Source: Polynucleobacter sp. JS-Safj-400b-B2 (GTDB lineage: Bacteria; Pseudomonadota; Gammaproteobacteria; Burkholderiales; Burkholderiaceae). Taken from it: DNA of 64,000 nucleotides. The notes under the pieces were generated by a model, which saw only the letters and a list, made by a program, of their open reading frames with translations, was not told where the DNA came from and ran no database searches. Position numbers and translations under genes: made by a program. This document shows, one piece after another, positions 50,246-60,752 of this stretch. Each line of letters starts with the position of its first letter. Positions within the stretch are counted from its first letter, which is position 1. Location of the stretch: the NCBI RefSeq assembly GCF_018881975.1, contig NZ_JACVPJ010000002.1, positions 1 to 64,000 on the forward strand, given 5' to 3'.

Positions 50246-52344
50246 TCTAAAGCCACAATCCGGATAGAGCTTAATCTAAACCCAAATTTTCTAGGGTCAG
50301 GTTTAATTTCAACTGGAGGCATGCCAGTATTGAATGCAATAATATTCTTTCCCGGTGCTAGCTGGAATTCTAACGTCACCCGCTGCTCTTCATTCGGTAT
50401 GAAGGCTATTTCTTGTAAAGTTGATCGATTGTCAATGCTTAACTTCGATGAGTTCACAACTGAAATCCTCGCCTCAAACACAGCCTTCACCGGATCTTTA
50501 GAAAAGTTATAGACCAATAATTTTGCATTTGCACCAGCCCAACTCCAGCTCTCACCGTTCCGATTAGATTCAAGACCATAAAAGCCATCTGCCGGTATAT
50601 AAGATAGCTTCGGCGTTATTTCCGGAAGTCTTGCAGGCTGGATTGGATAAAAAACATTAACCCCATCAGGACTAATCAGCGGATCAAATCGACTCACACT
50701 CTTTAAGGCTTGCAACATATCAATGCAGCCATTTTTACAAGCATCTGTATTTACTAAAACCCCCGAGAATCCTGATTTCCGAAGGCTTTTAACCCGCTCA
50801 TTAGGATCTAGTGTACTTATGGCATTATTCCAAAAATCAGCGGGCCTGCCTTTTATTGCCCCATAACTCCAGCTGATGCCTATCGTCTGGAGATATGGCT
50901 TGAAGTATGAGTAATACCCCTCCTTATAAAGTTCAGCGCTTTCAGGAAACTGAACATAAGGATACTGATAAATAACTGATCCCGGGGGTACCAAATCTTC
51001 GAGGTCTTTATAAAATTTCTTCTCAACATAAAAGCTCTTGATCAATTCTGGATTTTGACCTATTACGCCCTTCGGCACTTGATCAAATAAAGCGAATACA
51101 CTAATGCATAAACTCAAAGCTAGAAAATAAACTTTCTTGTATTGGGAATTAATGGCATTCAAAATTTTGTCTAAGATAATTGCCAAAGCCAGGAGAGAGA
51201 AAAATGCAATAAAAATACTTATCCTGTTTAAACCCCTAAACTCAGGCGTGATAAAAAAAGCAAAAATCCCGCCAAGGCCACCGACAGTTCCAATTAAAAA
51301 TGCAAATAAATTGATTCTGGATAAAACTTGCAACCTCTCATCCAACACTGGGCGTAATCTAGCAATCAATGAGATGAGTAAGTAAAAAAATCCCACTGAT
51401 GCTAAGATTCCTAACGCACTTGAAGTTGCCTCAGTGATTAATATTTGCTCCTGATATCGATGATTCAAACTGGCAAATAGGTTGCTACTGTGGCCCCAGA
51501 TTGGCAATATCAATTGAATTAACTTTAGCCCGTAAAGTTCGCTCTCGATAAAACTACGTTGAGCCACCAAGAGATTGGGGCCTTCAACCAATCTGTAATA
51601 GAGGGATGGCAATAAGTTAGATAATGCAGCCAAAAGAATCACAAAGATGCCAATGACTGTATTTTTAATAACAGCTAAATCTTTGTAGCGTAAATAACCG
51701 ATTATTCCTAATAAAGAAAATATAAGAATACTAAAAAAAGCATAGTAAATACCGCACATTCCAGCCAGCACTAAGATGAAAAAATAACTTAATGTTAACT
51801 TTCCAAACCTACCGCTAGAGTTTTTTAAAATGCCATTAGTGAGATCAATCATGACTGCACTAATTATTGGGACTATAAAATAGGTTGCCAGAAATAAATG
51901 CTTGGCATTTCTTAAAAAATGGTATGGCGCCACCGTAAATGCAATTGCAAATGCAACCGAGAGAAAAATATTCACTTCATATTTTCTAAGGGACCAATAT
52001 GTCGCAAAATAAATAAGGGCAAACCCAAATATATAGAATATGTTAAGGATTAAAAAATGATCACTTGAAAAAATTGTGAACATTTTTAAGACAACTAAAA
52101 AAAAGTTATCCGCTCCAGGGAAATCTAAAAAGTTAAAACCGAATGGGGCACCCAGTTGAGTTCCACGAAATACCCAGCCATCACTAATCATTGTTTTAAT
52201 GGCAGCCAAACTCAATAATGCATCACCATCGTAACTAAATGGCACCCTCAAATCCAGAAGATGAAATCTAAACAAGTACTGCAAAAGAAGCAGAAGTGGC
52301 AGCAATACAATCAAAATTTGTGAGGGCCTCAATTTATTTAGCAC
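50242..52344 (-). CDS. YfhO-like GT-C membrane protein with the shared C-terminal domain
   Basis: 700 residues, about twelve helices in 1-410, then a periplasmic half. The first loop has YDGDALLSL (Asp39, Asp41) and the block FPGADNFFLV, resembling DUF6311 or YfhO-like proteins that transfer sugars from polyprenyl phosphate. Residues 587-700 are the module shared with the two genes downstream: GFYGLE, W600/W602 and DPR 683-685. It is separated by one base from the glycosyltransferase upstream. Substrate unknown. Confidence 0.7.
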   Translation of the reverse strand: MLNKLRPSQILIVLLPLLLLLQYLFRFHLLDLRVPFSYDGDALLSLAAIKTMISDGWVFRGTQLGAPFGFNFLDFPGADNFFLVVLKMFTIFSSDHFLILNIFYIFGFALIYFATYWSLRKYEVNIFLSVAFAIAFTVAPYHFLRNAKHLFLATYFIVPIISAVMIDLTNGILKNSSGRFGKLTLSYFFILVLAGMCGIYYAFFSILIFSLLGIIGYLRYKDLAVIKNTVIGIFVILLAALSNLLPSLYYRLVEGPNLLVAQRSFIESELYGLKLIQLILPIWGHSSNLFASLNHRYQEQILITEATSSALGILASVGFFYLLISLIARLRPVLDERLQVLSRINLFAFLIGTVGGLGGIFAFFITPEFRGLNRISIFIAFFSLLALAIILDKILNAINSQYKKVYFLALSLCISVFALFDQVPKGVIGQNPELIKSFYVEKKFYKDLEDLVPPGSVIYQYPYVQFPESAELYKEGYYSYFKPYLQTIGISWSYGAIKGRPADFWNNAISTLDPNERVKSLRKSGFSGVLVNTDACKNGCIDMLQALKSVSRFDPLISPDGVNVFYPIQPARLPEITPKLSYIPADGFYGLESNRNGESWSWAGANAKLLVYNFSKDPVKAVFEARISVVNSSKLSIDNRSTLQEIAFIPNEEQRVTLEFQLAPGKNIIAFNTGMPPVEIKPDPRKFGFRLSSIRIVALD

Positions 52345-53652
52345 TTACCTAACCTCATTCTTAATAGATAAGCCTAAACATTTTTCCCCGAGCATCCGCG
52401 CGCTCTCAGGCCAGCTGATCCACTTTTTCTCAAGCTCCCTAGTGGGTAAATACTGATTAATATGATCCTCAATCAGCAACTCTAAAGAATGGCTGTTATT
52501 AAATGAAAAATAAGTAACATTCTGCTCGCCAATTTCCCTAAATACCGGGATATCGTTACAAATTACCTTAGCACCCAGTTGCAGAGCTTCCACAATTGGC
52601 AAACCAAATCCCTCCGCAATAGAGGCCATTATTAGGGCGCAACAACTTTTATTAAGGTACACAAGATCCCTATCCGAAGCCTTTTCAACGAGAAATAATT
52701 GCTGATTTAACTGTGGGTGAGCTTTAATGCGCTCCATTAATTCTTCTGACATCCATGAATTATTAGCGCAAATTACCAAACTCCCTGAAATCCCCCTTAG
52801 CCATAAGGACTCAAAAGCATCAAGAACTATAGAGTGATTTTTTCTTGGCTCAATGGAACCCACCATCAAAAAGAAAGGAGAGGGGGTATTAAGAACTTTG
52901 ATTACAGGGTCACTTTCATTCAGCTCAGACCCTAGATAAAAATAATCTACAGGCAACTTATTGTGAGTAATTTTTAACTGCCACTCATTAAGCTCATTCT
53001 GTACGGCTTTTGAAATACAGACGACGCCATCTAATTTTTTAATAGCACTTCTCCACCAATTGGTATGCAATTTCCTAGTAGTGATCTCGACGGTTTCAGG
53101 ATGGGAGAAAGGAATTAAGTCATACAGCACGGCATAAACAAAGCCACCAGATTTCTGAAAATCAGATACTCGGGGCCACATATCATCGTGCCATGATGAG
53201 TCGAGTAGGATTAGTATCTTTTTGGCTTCAGAGGGAGTTTTGTGTTTGTTAAGTTTCAGAAGTTCTGAACGCCCCTTCTTGGCAGCCTTTACATGACCCC
53301 AGCGAATACGTGCATTAACTAATTCTGCATAGGTGCCGTGCAAAATATATTTAAATATCTTATGTAAATGTGGGTTGCACTTCTTCTTAAAAAATATATT
53401 AGTCGATTGTAAAAATCTCAGTACCGCATCCGCCTTAACAACATCTGGGGCAATGGTTGTTTTGGGTAAAATGTAAAAGTCTTGATCTACATACTCAACC
53501 AGATGACACTCATCAACAAAACTTAGATCCTCAATACTCTTCTTGTTATTGATAATATTTCTAACTACGCGTTGAATGCCAGTATTAAAACTAGACCTTA
53601 TCGTTGTTCCGCATTCCAAATAGATTATTGTCATTGTCTTTACATGCATCAA
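52345..53652 (-). CDS. Glycosyltransferase, GT-B fold (family 1/4)
   Basis: 435 residues. The C-terminal donor domain (about 250-420) shows FFLMVGSIEPRKNHSIVLDA and IMASIAEGFGLPIVEALQLG, the GT4 EX7E region. The N-terminal domain holds TGIQRVVRNI for the acceptor. Met7 (MTIIYLECGTT) is an alternative start. It lies 4 bp after wzt, so it probably acts on the exported polysaccharide in the cytoplasm. Linkage and donor are unknown; GDP-rhamnose or GDP-mannose is likely given the genes upstream. Confidence 0.85.
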   Translation of the reverse strand: MMHVKTMTIIYLECGTTIRSSFNTGIQRVVRNIINNKKSIEDLSFVDECHLVEYVDQDFYILPKTTIAPDVVKADAVLRFLQSTNIFFKKKCNPHLHKIFKYILHGTYAELVNARIRWGHVKAAKKGRSELLKLNKHKTPSEAKKILILLDSSWHDDMWPRVSDFQKSGGFVYAVLYDLIPFSHPETVEITTRKLHTNWWRSAIKKLDGVVCISKAVQNELNEWQLKITHNKLPVDYFYLGSELNESDPVIKVLNTPSPFFLMVGSIEPRKNHSIVLDAFESLWLRGISGSLVICANNSWMSEELMERIKAHPQLNQQLFLVEKASDRDLVYLNKSCCALIMASIAEGFGLPIVEALQLGAKVICNDIPVFREIGEQNVTYFSFNNSHSLELLIEDHINQYLPTRELEKKWISWPESARMLGEKCLGLSIKNEVR

Positions 53653-53656
53653 ATAA

Positions 53657-54877
53657 CTACTTTTTTACTACCTGAGGGGGCAGCCAACTAGACCCTAAAA
53701 AGAATGGTTTATCTATGTTTATCGCCGTAAATACCAGTGCCAAATCCTGCCAAGCAAAATTTTTACTCAAATGAGTATCGCCAGTATGCAAAGAACAAGC
53801 AATAGAAAAGGTTCCAACCCCCATATTTGCGACAAACTTAAACTCAACCGCCACCTCCTGCTGAGCTTTCAAGTTTTCCAATGGAAAACCTAGGTGGTGT
53901 GTATTGGTTCCATATAAGATTAGACCCAACCTATCTTTAATGGAATAACCTACTGTTAATTGAGGTATATCAACAAATGTCCGAAAGACGATTCTCAGGA
54001 TGACAGTTTGTCCAACCCCTATAACCTCAATGTCTTGACCGTCTAGATTCTGAAGAGAGATGCTTTCGAATTGAATTTCTCCACTACCAGACTTAATTTT
54101 AAGGCGTCCATCAATACTTGACCCCTGAAGAATTTTTTGCGCGTCTTGATGGCCTGACAACATTGCATTGTAGTAATCCATTACCCCTTCAGGCTCGCCC
54201 TCCATTAATACCTTTCCATCACCCAATAAAATAGCGCGCGAACAGATTGACTGAATGGCTGCTTTATCGTGACTAACAATCAATAAGGTAGTGCCAAGCC
54301 TCTGAAACTCTCGAATACGCTCAAAACTTTTATGTTGAAAATAAGCGTCGCCCACTGAGAGGGCCTCATCGATAATTAATACATCTGGACGTATGGCGGT
54401 TGCAACGGCAAATGCCAGTCGCACCTGCATTCCACTGCTGTAGACTCGTACTGGTCGATCAAAATAATCGCCAATCTCAGCAAAACTCTCAACACTAGGC
54501 ATTAAACTTGATAATTCTTCTGTACTAATCCCCATGAGCTGCCCAGCCATGTATGCATTTTGCCTGCCAGTAAAGTCTGGATGAAACCCCATACCCAATT
54601 CAAGAAGTGCGGCCACCTTTCCATTGATTATTACTTCGCCTGTTGTGGGCTTCACAGTTCCAGTAATCATTTTTAGAAGGGTACTTTTACCCGCACCATT
54701 AATACCAATAATACCGAGAGCCTCTCCTGGCTTTACTGAAAAACTAATATCTTTTAATACCCACTTTAATTTATGCCTATCTCCAAAAAATGGGACTACC
54801 CATTCTGCAAACCTAGCCCACTTTGAGCTGTACTGCTTATAGGCCTTGCTTAAGTCAGAAACGATGATTGCACTCAT
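53657..54877 (-). CDS. wzt: O-antigen ABC transporter ATP-binding protein Wzt with a C-terminal glycan-binding domain
   Basis: 406 residues. The ATPase (about 1-235) has Walker A GINGAGKSTLLK, signature YSSGMQVRLAFA and Walker B VLIIDEALSVGD. Residues about 255-400 form the Wzt C-terminal beta-sandwich (FESISLQNLDGQDIEVIGVG, LIFGTNTHHLGFP-type block reading LILYGTNTHHLGFP). In E. coli O8/O9a this domain recognises the finished chain end, so the exported glycan probably carries a specific terminal group. It shares one base with wzm. Confidence 0.92.
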   Translation of the reverse strand: MSAIIVSDLSKAYKQYSSKWARFAEWVVPFFGDRHKLKWVLKDISFSVKPGEALGIIGINGAGKSTLLKMITGTVKPTTGEVIINGKVAALLELGMGFHPDFTGRQNAYMAGQLMGISTEELSSLMPSVESFAEIGDYFDRPVRVYSSGMQVRLAFAVATAIRPDVLIIDEALSVGDAYFQHKSFERIREFQRLGTTLLIVSHDKAAIQSICSRAILLGDGKVLMEGEPEGVMDYYNAMLSGHQDAQKILQGSSIDGRLKIKSGSGEIQFESISLQNLDGQDIEVIGVGQTVILRIVFRTFVDIPQLTVGYSIKDRLGLILYGTNTHHLGFPLENLKAQQEVAVEFKFVANMGVGTFSIACSLHTGDTHLSKNFAWQDLALVFTAINIDKPFFLGSSWLPPQVVKK

Positions 54878-55668
54878 TACAGTTCATCCACCATATCGCC
54901 AGCATGACGTCTGAATAAATAGAGACCAAGGAAACATAAGCAAATACTTAAGATCAATGGATAGACCAAATCAATCCATTCAGGCATAGCCTTCATCACC
55001 AAGATGCCTTGGAATGCGCCGATAACCGGAACAAGTGGATTTAGACTCATGAGGCTTTGCACTTTTGAAGGCAAGATACTAATTGGATAAACAATGGGCG
55101 TTAGCCAAAACCAAAACTGTAGAAAAATACCAAAGAATTGACCTACATCCCGAAAAAAAACATTAAGCACCCCCAATGTCACACCCAAACCAATCGCAAA
55201 TAACAATAAGATAAGCAATGGTGGAATTAGAGCGAAAAAAAAGATGCCAGGAAAATTTCCAGTGATTATTAGAAAGATTATAAAAAGCCCAAAAATAATT
55301 GCAAAGTTAACAAGCGCATTACCCAAAACAATGACTGGCAAACACATTCTTGGAAATATTAGCTTTTTGAGTAAATTGGCATTCTCAAGAAAGCACACTT
55401 GCATACGCTGAACAATTTCACTGAATAACCCCCAAGTGAGAGCCCCTGCACATAAATAAATACTATAGGCAACGTTACTCTCAACACCCGGTAACTTGGC
55501 CTTCATGACCTGAGAAAACACGACGGTGTAGACCACAATCAAAGCCAAAGGGCTTAATACCGCCCAAACCACACCAAAAAGTGAGTTCTGATATTTTGCT
55601 TGAAAGTCCCGCTTAATAGTTCCAGTTATGAAACCGCGATAACTCCAGAGAGATTTAAGTATATTCAC
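54877..55668 (-). CDS. wzm: O-antigen ABC transporter permease Wzm
   Basis: 263 residues, ABC-2 family, six helices. Typical blocks are IKRDFQAKYQNSLFGVVWAV near the start and GVLNVFFRDVGQFFGIFLQF near the middle. It forms the channel with Wzt for undecaprenyl-linked polysaccharide. The 88-bp gap upstream separates it from the GDP-sugar genes, without an obvious terminator. Confidence 0.92.
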   Translation of the reverse strand: MNILKSLWSYRGFITGTIKRDFQAKYQNSLFGVVWAVLSPLALIVVYTVVFSQVMKAKLPGVESNVAYSIYLCAGALTWGLFSEIVQRMQVCFLENANLLKKLIFPRMCLPVIVLGNALVNFAIIFGLFIIFLIITGNFPGIFFFALIPPLLILLLFAIGLGVTLGVLNVFFRDVGQFFGIFLQFWFWLTPIVYPISILPSKVQSLMSLNPLVPVIGAFQGILVMKAMPEWIDLVYPLILSICLCFLGLYLFRRHAGDMVDEL

Positions 55669-55756
55669 AGGAGTCTATTTTATTGGAAAACATATGCACT
55701 GCTAGCGATTAATTCCAATTTAATTAACCTAGTAGAGATTTCTATTGCCTAAAGCT

Positions 55757-56617
55757 CTATTTTTTAGAATTAGTCAGCATCCAGGCCAGGGTATCCTTCA
55801 ATTCATGCCAATGAATTTTCCCAATGCAGCGCTCCAACTTTTCTGGGTTGCCAGAAAGCACAGGGATATCATTCTTGCGCACAAAGGCTGGATTAACGCT
55901 TACATGCATTGATTGACCGAAGATATTCCGAAGGAGGTCAATAACAACCTCTAAAGAATAGGCTCTGCCAGAAGCAATATTGTAAATCTCGCCCTTGTGT
56001 CCTTTTTGCAATAAATCAAGATAGATTTGAGCCACATTTCTAACATCATTGTATTCACGTTCAACTTTTAAATTACCGAGCTCAATCTGACTTTTCCCAT
56101 TTGAAAAATGCTCGACAATCTTAGGGATAACAAAACGATTATCGTGCCCAACTCCTGTGTAATTAAAGGGGCGGGCAATGACAATTGGCAGCTGATCAAG
56201 ATACGAGCGCGCCATATATTCCATGGCTAACTTACTCATAGCATATTGATTAACTGGCATCGGACAATAATCCTCACCAATCGAATCGCCACCTTTAATC
56301 ACGCTACCATATACATTAGCGCTGCTAGCCAAGATAATTTTTTGTATTGGTCCGCTTACCTTCTGGAGCGCATCCAAAAGATTTAAGGTGCCAAATAAAT
56401 TGACTTTATAAAGCTCTTGTTGATCCTCGTGCGTGACCGCACTAATACCAGCTAGATGAATCACATGCGTTGGCGCAATCCGAGTTACTTCTTCTGAAAT
56501 AGCTACAGCATCACTTAAATCAGACTTTAAGGGGAATACCTCATAACCAGCATTACTTGCTGCCTTACTAAGATGAACTCCTGTAAAGCCATCGGAACCA
56601 GTTAGCAAAAGCCGCAT
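55757..56617 (-). CDS. rmd: GDP-6-deoxy-D-mannose reductase (Rmd-like)
   Basis: 286 residues, extended SDR: MRLLLTGSDGFTGVHLSKAA, SSANVYG and YAMSKLAMEY (Tyr-x3-Lys). Following directly after gmd (2 bp), it would reduce GDP-4-keto-6-deoxy-D-mannose to GDP-D-rhamnose. The alternative, GDP-fucose synthase, is longer and differs in sequence, and GDP-perosamine synthesis would need an aminotransferase, which is absent. D-rhamnose is therefore the best reading. Confidence 0.85.
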   Translation of the reverse strand: MRLLLTGSDGFTGVHLSKAASNAGYEVFPLKSDLSDAVAISEEVTRIAPTHVIHLAGISAVTHEDQQELYKVNLFGTLNLLDALQKVSGPIQKIILASSANVYGSVIKGGDSIGEDYCPMPVNQYAMSKLAMEYMARSYLDQLPIVIARPFNYTGVGHDNRFVIPKIVEHFSNGKSQIELGNLKVEREYNDVRNVAQIYLDLLQKGHKGEIYNIASGRAYSLEVVIDLLRNIFGQSMHVSVNPAFVRKNDIPVLSGNPEKLERCIGKIHWHELKDTLAWMLTNSKK

Positions 56618-56619
56618 TA

Positions 56620-57681
<1,062 letters not shown>

Positions 57682-57690
57682 TCATATTTT

Positions 57691-59130
57691 TTAAGCTCGC
57701 CCATAGTTATCTTCAAAACGAACAATATCGTCTTCGCCAAGATAGCCACCACACTGCACCTCAATCATGACTAAATCTTCTTGAATGGGGTTTGATAACC
57801 GGTGCTTATGTCCAGCCGGAATATAGGTAGATTGATTTGGTAAAAGCGTGATGCTCTCGTCGCCATTGACCACTTGGGCTTGACCCTTAACCACAATCCA
57901 ATGCTCGCTGCGATGATGATGCATTTGCAAGCTCAGCTTTCCACCAGGTTTGACTTCGATGCGCTTAATTTTAAAGCCTGGATGATCCTCTAAAACCGTA
58001 TAAGTACCCCAAGGACGAGCAACTGTTTTATGCAGCTTAGCGGCATCATGACCCAATTCTTTTAATTTAGAGACAACCGCCTTCACATCCTGAGCATAAT
58101 CAGGATTGGCCACCAAGAGTGCGTCTGGTGTGTCAATAATCATGAGGTTATTCAATCCAACAGCCGCTACTAAGCGATCTTCTGATTGAATAAAGGTATT
58201 TGATGAGTTAATGAAAATTGCTTCGCCTATAGCGCGATTATTAGCAGCATCCGGAATTGCTAGATCTCGCACCGCATTCCACGAGCCAATATCATTCCAA
58301 CCAAAACTACCAGGCACTACCGCAACCTTATTGGACTTCTCCATTAAGGCGTAATCGATAGAGTCATTTGGGGCGCTATCAAAGACTGCCTCTGGAATTT
58401 CTAGGTAAGTAGAATCATTCCCGTTATCTGGAACAGCATCCCAGCACTGTGCAGCATGATCAGCAATCTTTGGAGAATGGGCGCGCAATTCCTCTAGAAA
58501 TGTTTTCGCTTTAAAGCAAAACATTCCAGAATTCCATAAATAATCACCAGCGTCTAAATACTGCTGAGCAGTTTGAGCATCAGGCTTTTCAACAAAACGC
58601 TTCACCAAAAATCCATCTGTAATAGCTTGGCCCTGCTCTATATAACCAAAGCCTATTTCTGGGGCTGTTGGAGTAATGCCAAAAGTAACTAAATAACCAT
58701 CTTTAGCCAAATGGCAGGCCTTTTTAACGCACACAGAAAAGGCCGCTTCATCACCAATCAAATGGTCAGAAGGTAAAACCAGCATGATGACATCGTCACC
58801 GTACTTTTTTAATAAACGGTGGGCTGCAAGCGCAATGGCTGGAGCAGTATTACGACCGAAGGGTTCCAGCAAAAAGGCACCCTCAGCACTGGCTTTTGCC
58901 AACTCATCGCGACTCATAAAGTAATAGTTGCGGTTAGTGACGGTCAATATTTTGGATTTACCGTTTTCACTAAGAACATCTGGAAGATTAGCCGCACGGC
59001 GGTACGTCTTCTCCAATAGGGTTTGACCATCTGCCAACTTCATAAACGGCTTTGGATGGCCCTCACGGGAAACTGGCCAAAGGCGGCTTCCTGCACCACC
59101 AGAGAGAATGACGGGTACCAATAAATTCAT
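57691..59130 (-). CDS. manC: Mannose-1-phosphate guanylyltransferase / mannose-6-phosphate isomerase
   Basis: 479 residues from ATG 59130 (MNLLVPVILSGGAGSRLWPV), the usual length; an upstream TTG at 59178 adds 16 unlikely residues. The transferase part has the GGxGxRLWPxSR signature, PKPF and FVEKPD. The C-terminal cupin isomerase has PWGTYTVLE, GKLSLQMHHHRSEHWIVVKG and the double-stranded helix His residues. It makes GDP-mannose, the precursor for Gmd. It is probably the first gene of the operon that runs to wzm and beyond. Confidence 0.95.
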   Translation of the reverse strand: MNLLVPVILSGGAGSRLWPVSREGHPKPFMKLADGQTLLEKTYRRAANLPDVLSENGKSKILTVTNRNYYFMSRDELAKASAEGAFLLEPFGRNTAPAIALAAHRLLKKYGDDVIMLVLPSDHLIGDEAAFSVCVKKACHLAKDGYLVTFGITPTAPEIGFGYIEQGQAITDGFLVKRFVEKPDAQTAQQYLDAGDYLWNSGMFCFKAKTFLEELRAHSPKIADHAAQCWDAVPDNGNDSTYLEIPEAVFDSAPNDSIDYALMEKSNKVAVVPGSFGWNDIGSWNAVRDLAIPDAANNRAIGEAIFINSSNTFIQSEDRLVAAVGLNNLMIIDTPDALLVANPDYAQDVKAVVSKLKELGHDAAKLHKTVARPWGTYTVLEDHPGFKIKRIEVKPGGKLSLQMHHHRSEHWIVVKGQAQVVNGDESITLLPNQSTYIPAGHKHRLSNPIQEDLVMIEVQCGGYLGEDDIVRFEDNYGRA

Positions 59131-59178
59131 ATAGTTAGATTCAAGACGATCGTTGATTATAGAGTATAAAAGCACCAA

Positions 59179-59468
59179 ATTGATTCACTACCCCCCCCTG
59201 GAAACCCCTTGATTTACTTGATTCATTGGCCCATTGAGCCTGAGCGCTATACAGGGAAAAACTGGTAAAAATTAACTTATTTGACAGCACTCAACTAAGG
59301 TGCTTTTGACTCTGGGGCTCTTATTGAGTCTATTGACGTAAAAGGGGTAGTTGCCTAAAAATTAAGCATTTTCACCATAAAAACGATCTTATAAACGATT
59401 TAATTGTCGATATTTTAGTAAAAATATCAATAAAATCAATTACTTATCTATTTATTTTGGTTGATACC
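59179..59468. promoter_or_regulatory. 290-bp gap upstream of manC
   Basis: AT-rich DNA likely to hold the main promoter for the manC-gmd-rmd-wzm-wzt run on the minus strand. A run of eight C lies at 59191-59198, 61 bp before the manC ATG. No JUMPstart/ops motif, riboswitch-like fold or open frame is evident. Confidence 0.45.
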
Positions 59469-60632
59469 CTATGCACGCTGGTAAAAGGCCCGAACCTCTT
59501 TATCAACACAATCCACCAAAGCCTTACGGAAGATTTCTGGGGAAAATTTCAAGGCCTGGTCTCGGCAGTCTTGAGGTGCAATGGCTGAGGAAAGCGTTTC
59601 AAAGGCCTCAATTGCAGCGCACAGAGAGGGTACAGTTTGCCGATCAAAGAACACACCCGTCCTTGGAGTCTGGTTTTCCCCACCCCGAATGGTTTCCAGC
59701 GCCCCTCCCTTGCCGTAGGCAATGACTGGAGTTCCACAGGCTTGCGCCTCCAAGGGAGCAATTCCAAAATCCTCTTCGGCCGCAAAGATAAACGCTTTTG
59801 CCTTTTGTAAATGCTCCAGTAGCACCTCATGGGACTGGTAACCCAGCATGGTGACATTTGAGGTGGCAACTTTTTGGATTTTTGCAAAGTCAGGCCCCGC
59901 GCCAATCACAATCAAACGCTTGCTTGGCATGCTGGCAAACGCTTGTACGATCAGTTCAATTTTCTTATAAGGAACTAAGCGTGAGGCTGTGAAATAAAAA
60001 TCCTCTTTGTTCTTTGTCAGAACAAAGTCTTCAGCAGCTACCGGAGGGTAAATGACTACTGAGTCACGTCGATAAACTTTATGGATACGACGCGCTACAA
60101 ACTTGGAAATCGCAATAAATTGATCGACGCCATTAACAGTGCGCAAGTCCCAAATACGTAGTCTATGGAGCAGGTATTTAGCAACCCAGCCTTTAATCCC
60201 TTTATCCAGGCCGCTTTCCTTCAGATACTGATGCTGCAAATCCCATGCATATCGCACTGGTGAGTAGCACATACAGATATTCAATTGATCGGGCCCCGTA
60301 AGTACTCCCTTAGCTACAGCATGACTACTAGACAGAATCAGATCATATGCAGATAAATCCAACTGCTCAATGGCCAAGGGCATTAATGGCAGATAGGCGC
60401 GGTATTTAGATTTAGAAAAAGGTAATTTTTGAATAAAAGAAGTAGTTACCTTTTTTCCCTGCAAAAACGCTCGCTGAGAATCTGGTAAAAAATCAACCAA
60501 ACTAAACATGTCCGCCTGGGGATAGCAGAGTAACATTTGCTCGAGCACCCTCTCGGCACCGGCATACACCGTAAGCCAGTCATGAACAATGGCGATGCGC
60601 AAATTGGCAGGGATGGTAGTGGTGGTAGACAA
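59469..60632 (-). CDS. Glycosyltransferase family 4 (WbaZ-like)
   Basis: 387 residues, GT-B fold. The start RIAIVHDWLTVYAGAERVLE is typical of mannosyl- and rhamnosyltransferases of this group; SRLVPYKKIELIVQAFASMP and EEDFGIAPLEAQACGTPVIA hold the donor site and the EX7E pair. It works in the cytoplasm on the lipid-linked chain. Donor is likely GDP-mannose or GDP-D-rhamnose, from the genes next to it. A 120-bp gap precedes it. Confidence 0.88.
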   Translation of the reverse strand: MSTTTTIPANLRIAIVHDWLTVYAGAERVLEQMLLCYPQADMFSLVDFLPDSQRAFLQGKKVTTSFIQKLPFSKSKYRAYLPLMPLAIEQLDLSAYDLILSSSHAVAKGVLTGPDQLNICMCYSPVRYAWDLQHQYLKESGLDKGIKGWVAKYLLHRLRIWDLRTVNGVDQFIAISKFVARRIHKVYRRDSVVIYPPVAAEDFVLTKNKEDFYFTASRLVPYKKIELIVQAFASMPSKRLIVIGAGPDFAKIQKVATSNVTMLGYQSHEVLLEHLQKAKAFIFAAEEDFGIAPLEAQACGTPVIAYGKGGALETIRGGENQTPRTGVFFDRQTVPSLCAAIEAFETLSSAIAPQDCRDQALKFSPEIFRKALVDCVDKEVRAFYQRA

Positions 60633-60752
60633 GAAATGAATAGGAGTTTTAGTTACTTAGATGACTGCTTAGTTGCCTAATAATTTGCTTATTGTTTCAT
60701 TAAAATGCTATTTACCCCAATATAGCAAACCCTGTTTGACCTCTTTGATCTT

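Noticed and set aside
59191-59198. Run of eight C as a phase-variation switch for manC
   Set aside because: It is intergenic, 61 bp before the manC start, and only eight bases long. Without promoter mapping a switch cannot be supported, so it is only mentioned in the gap entry.
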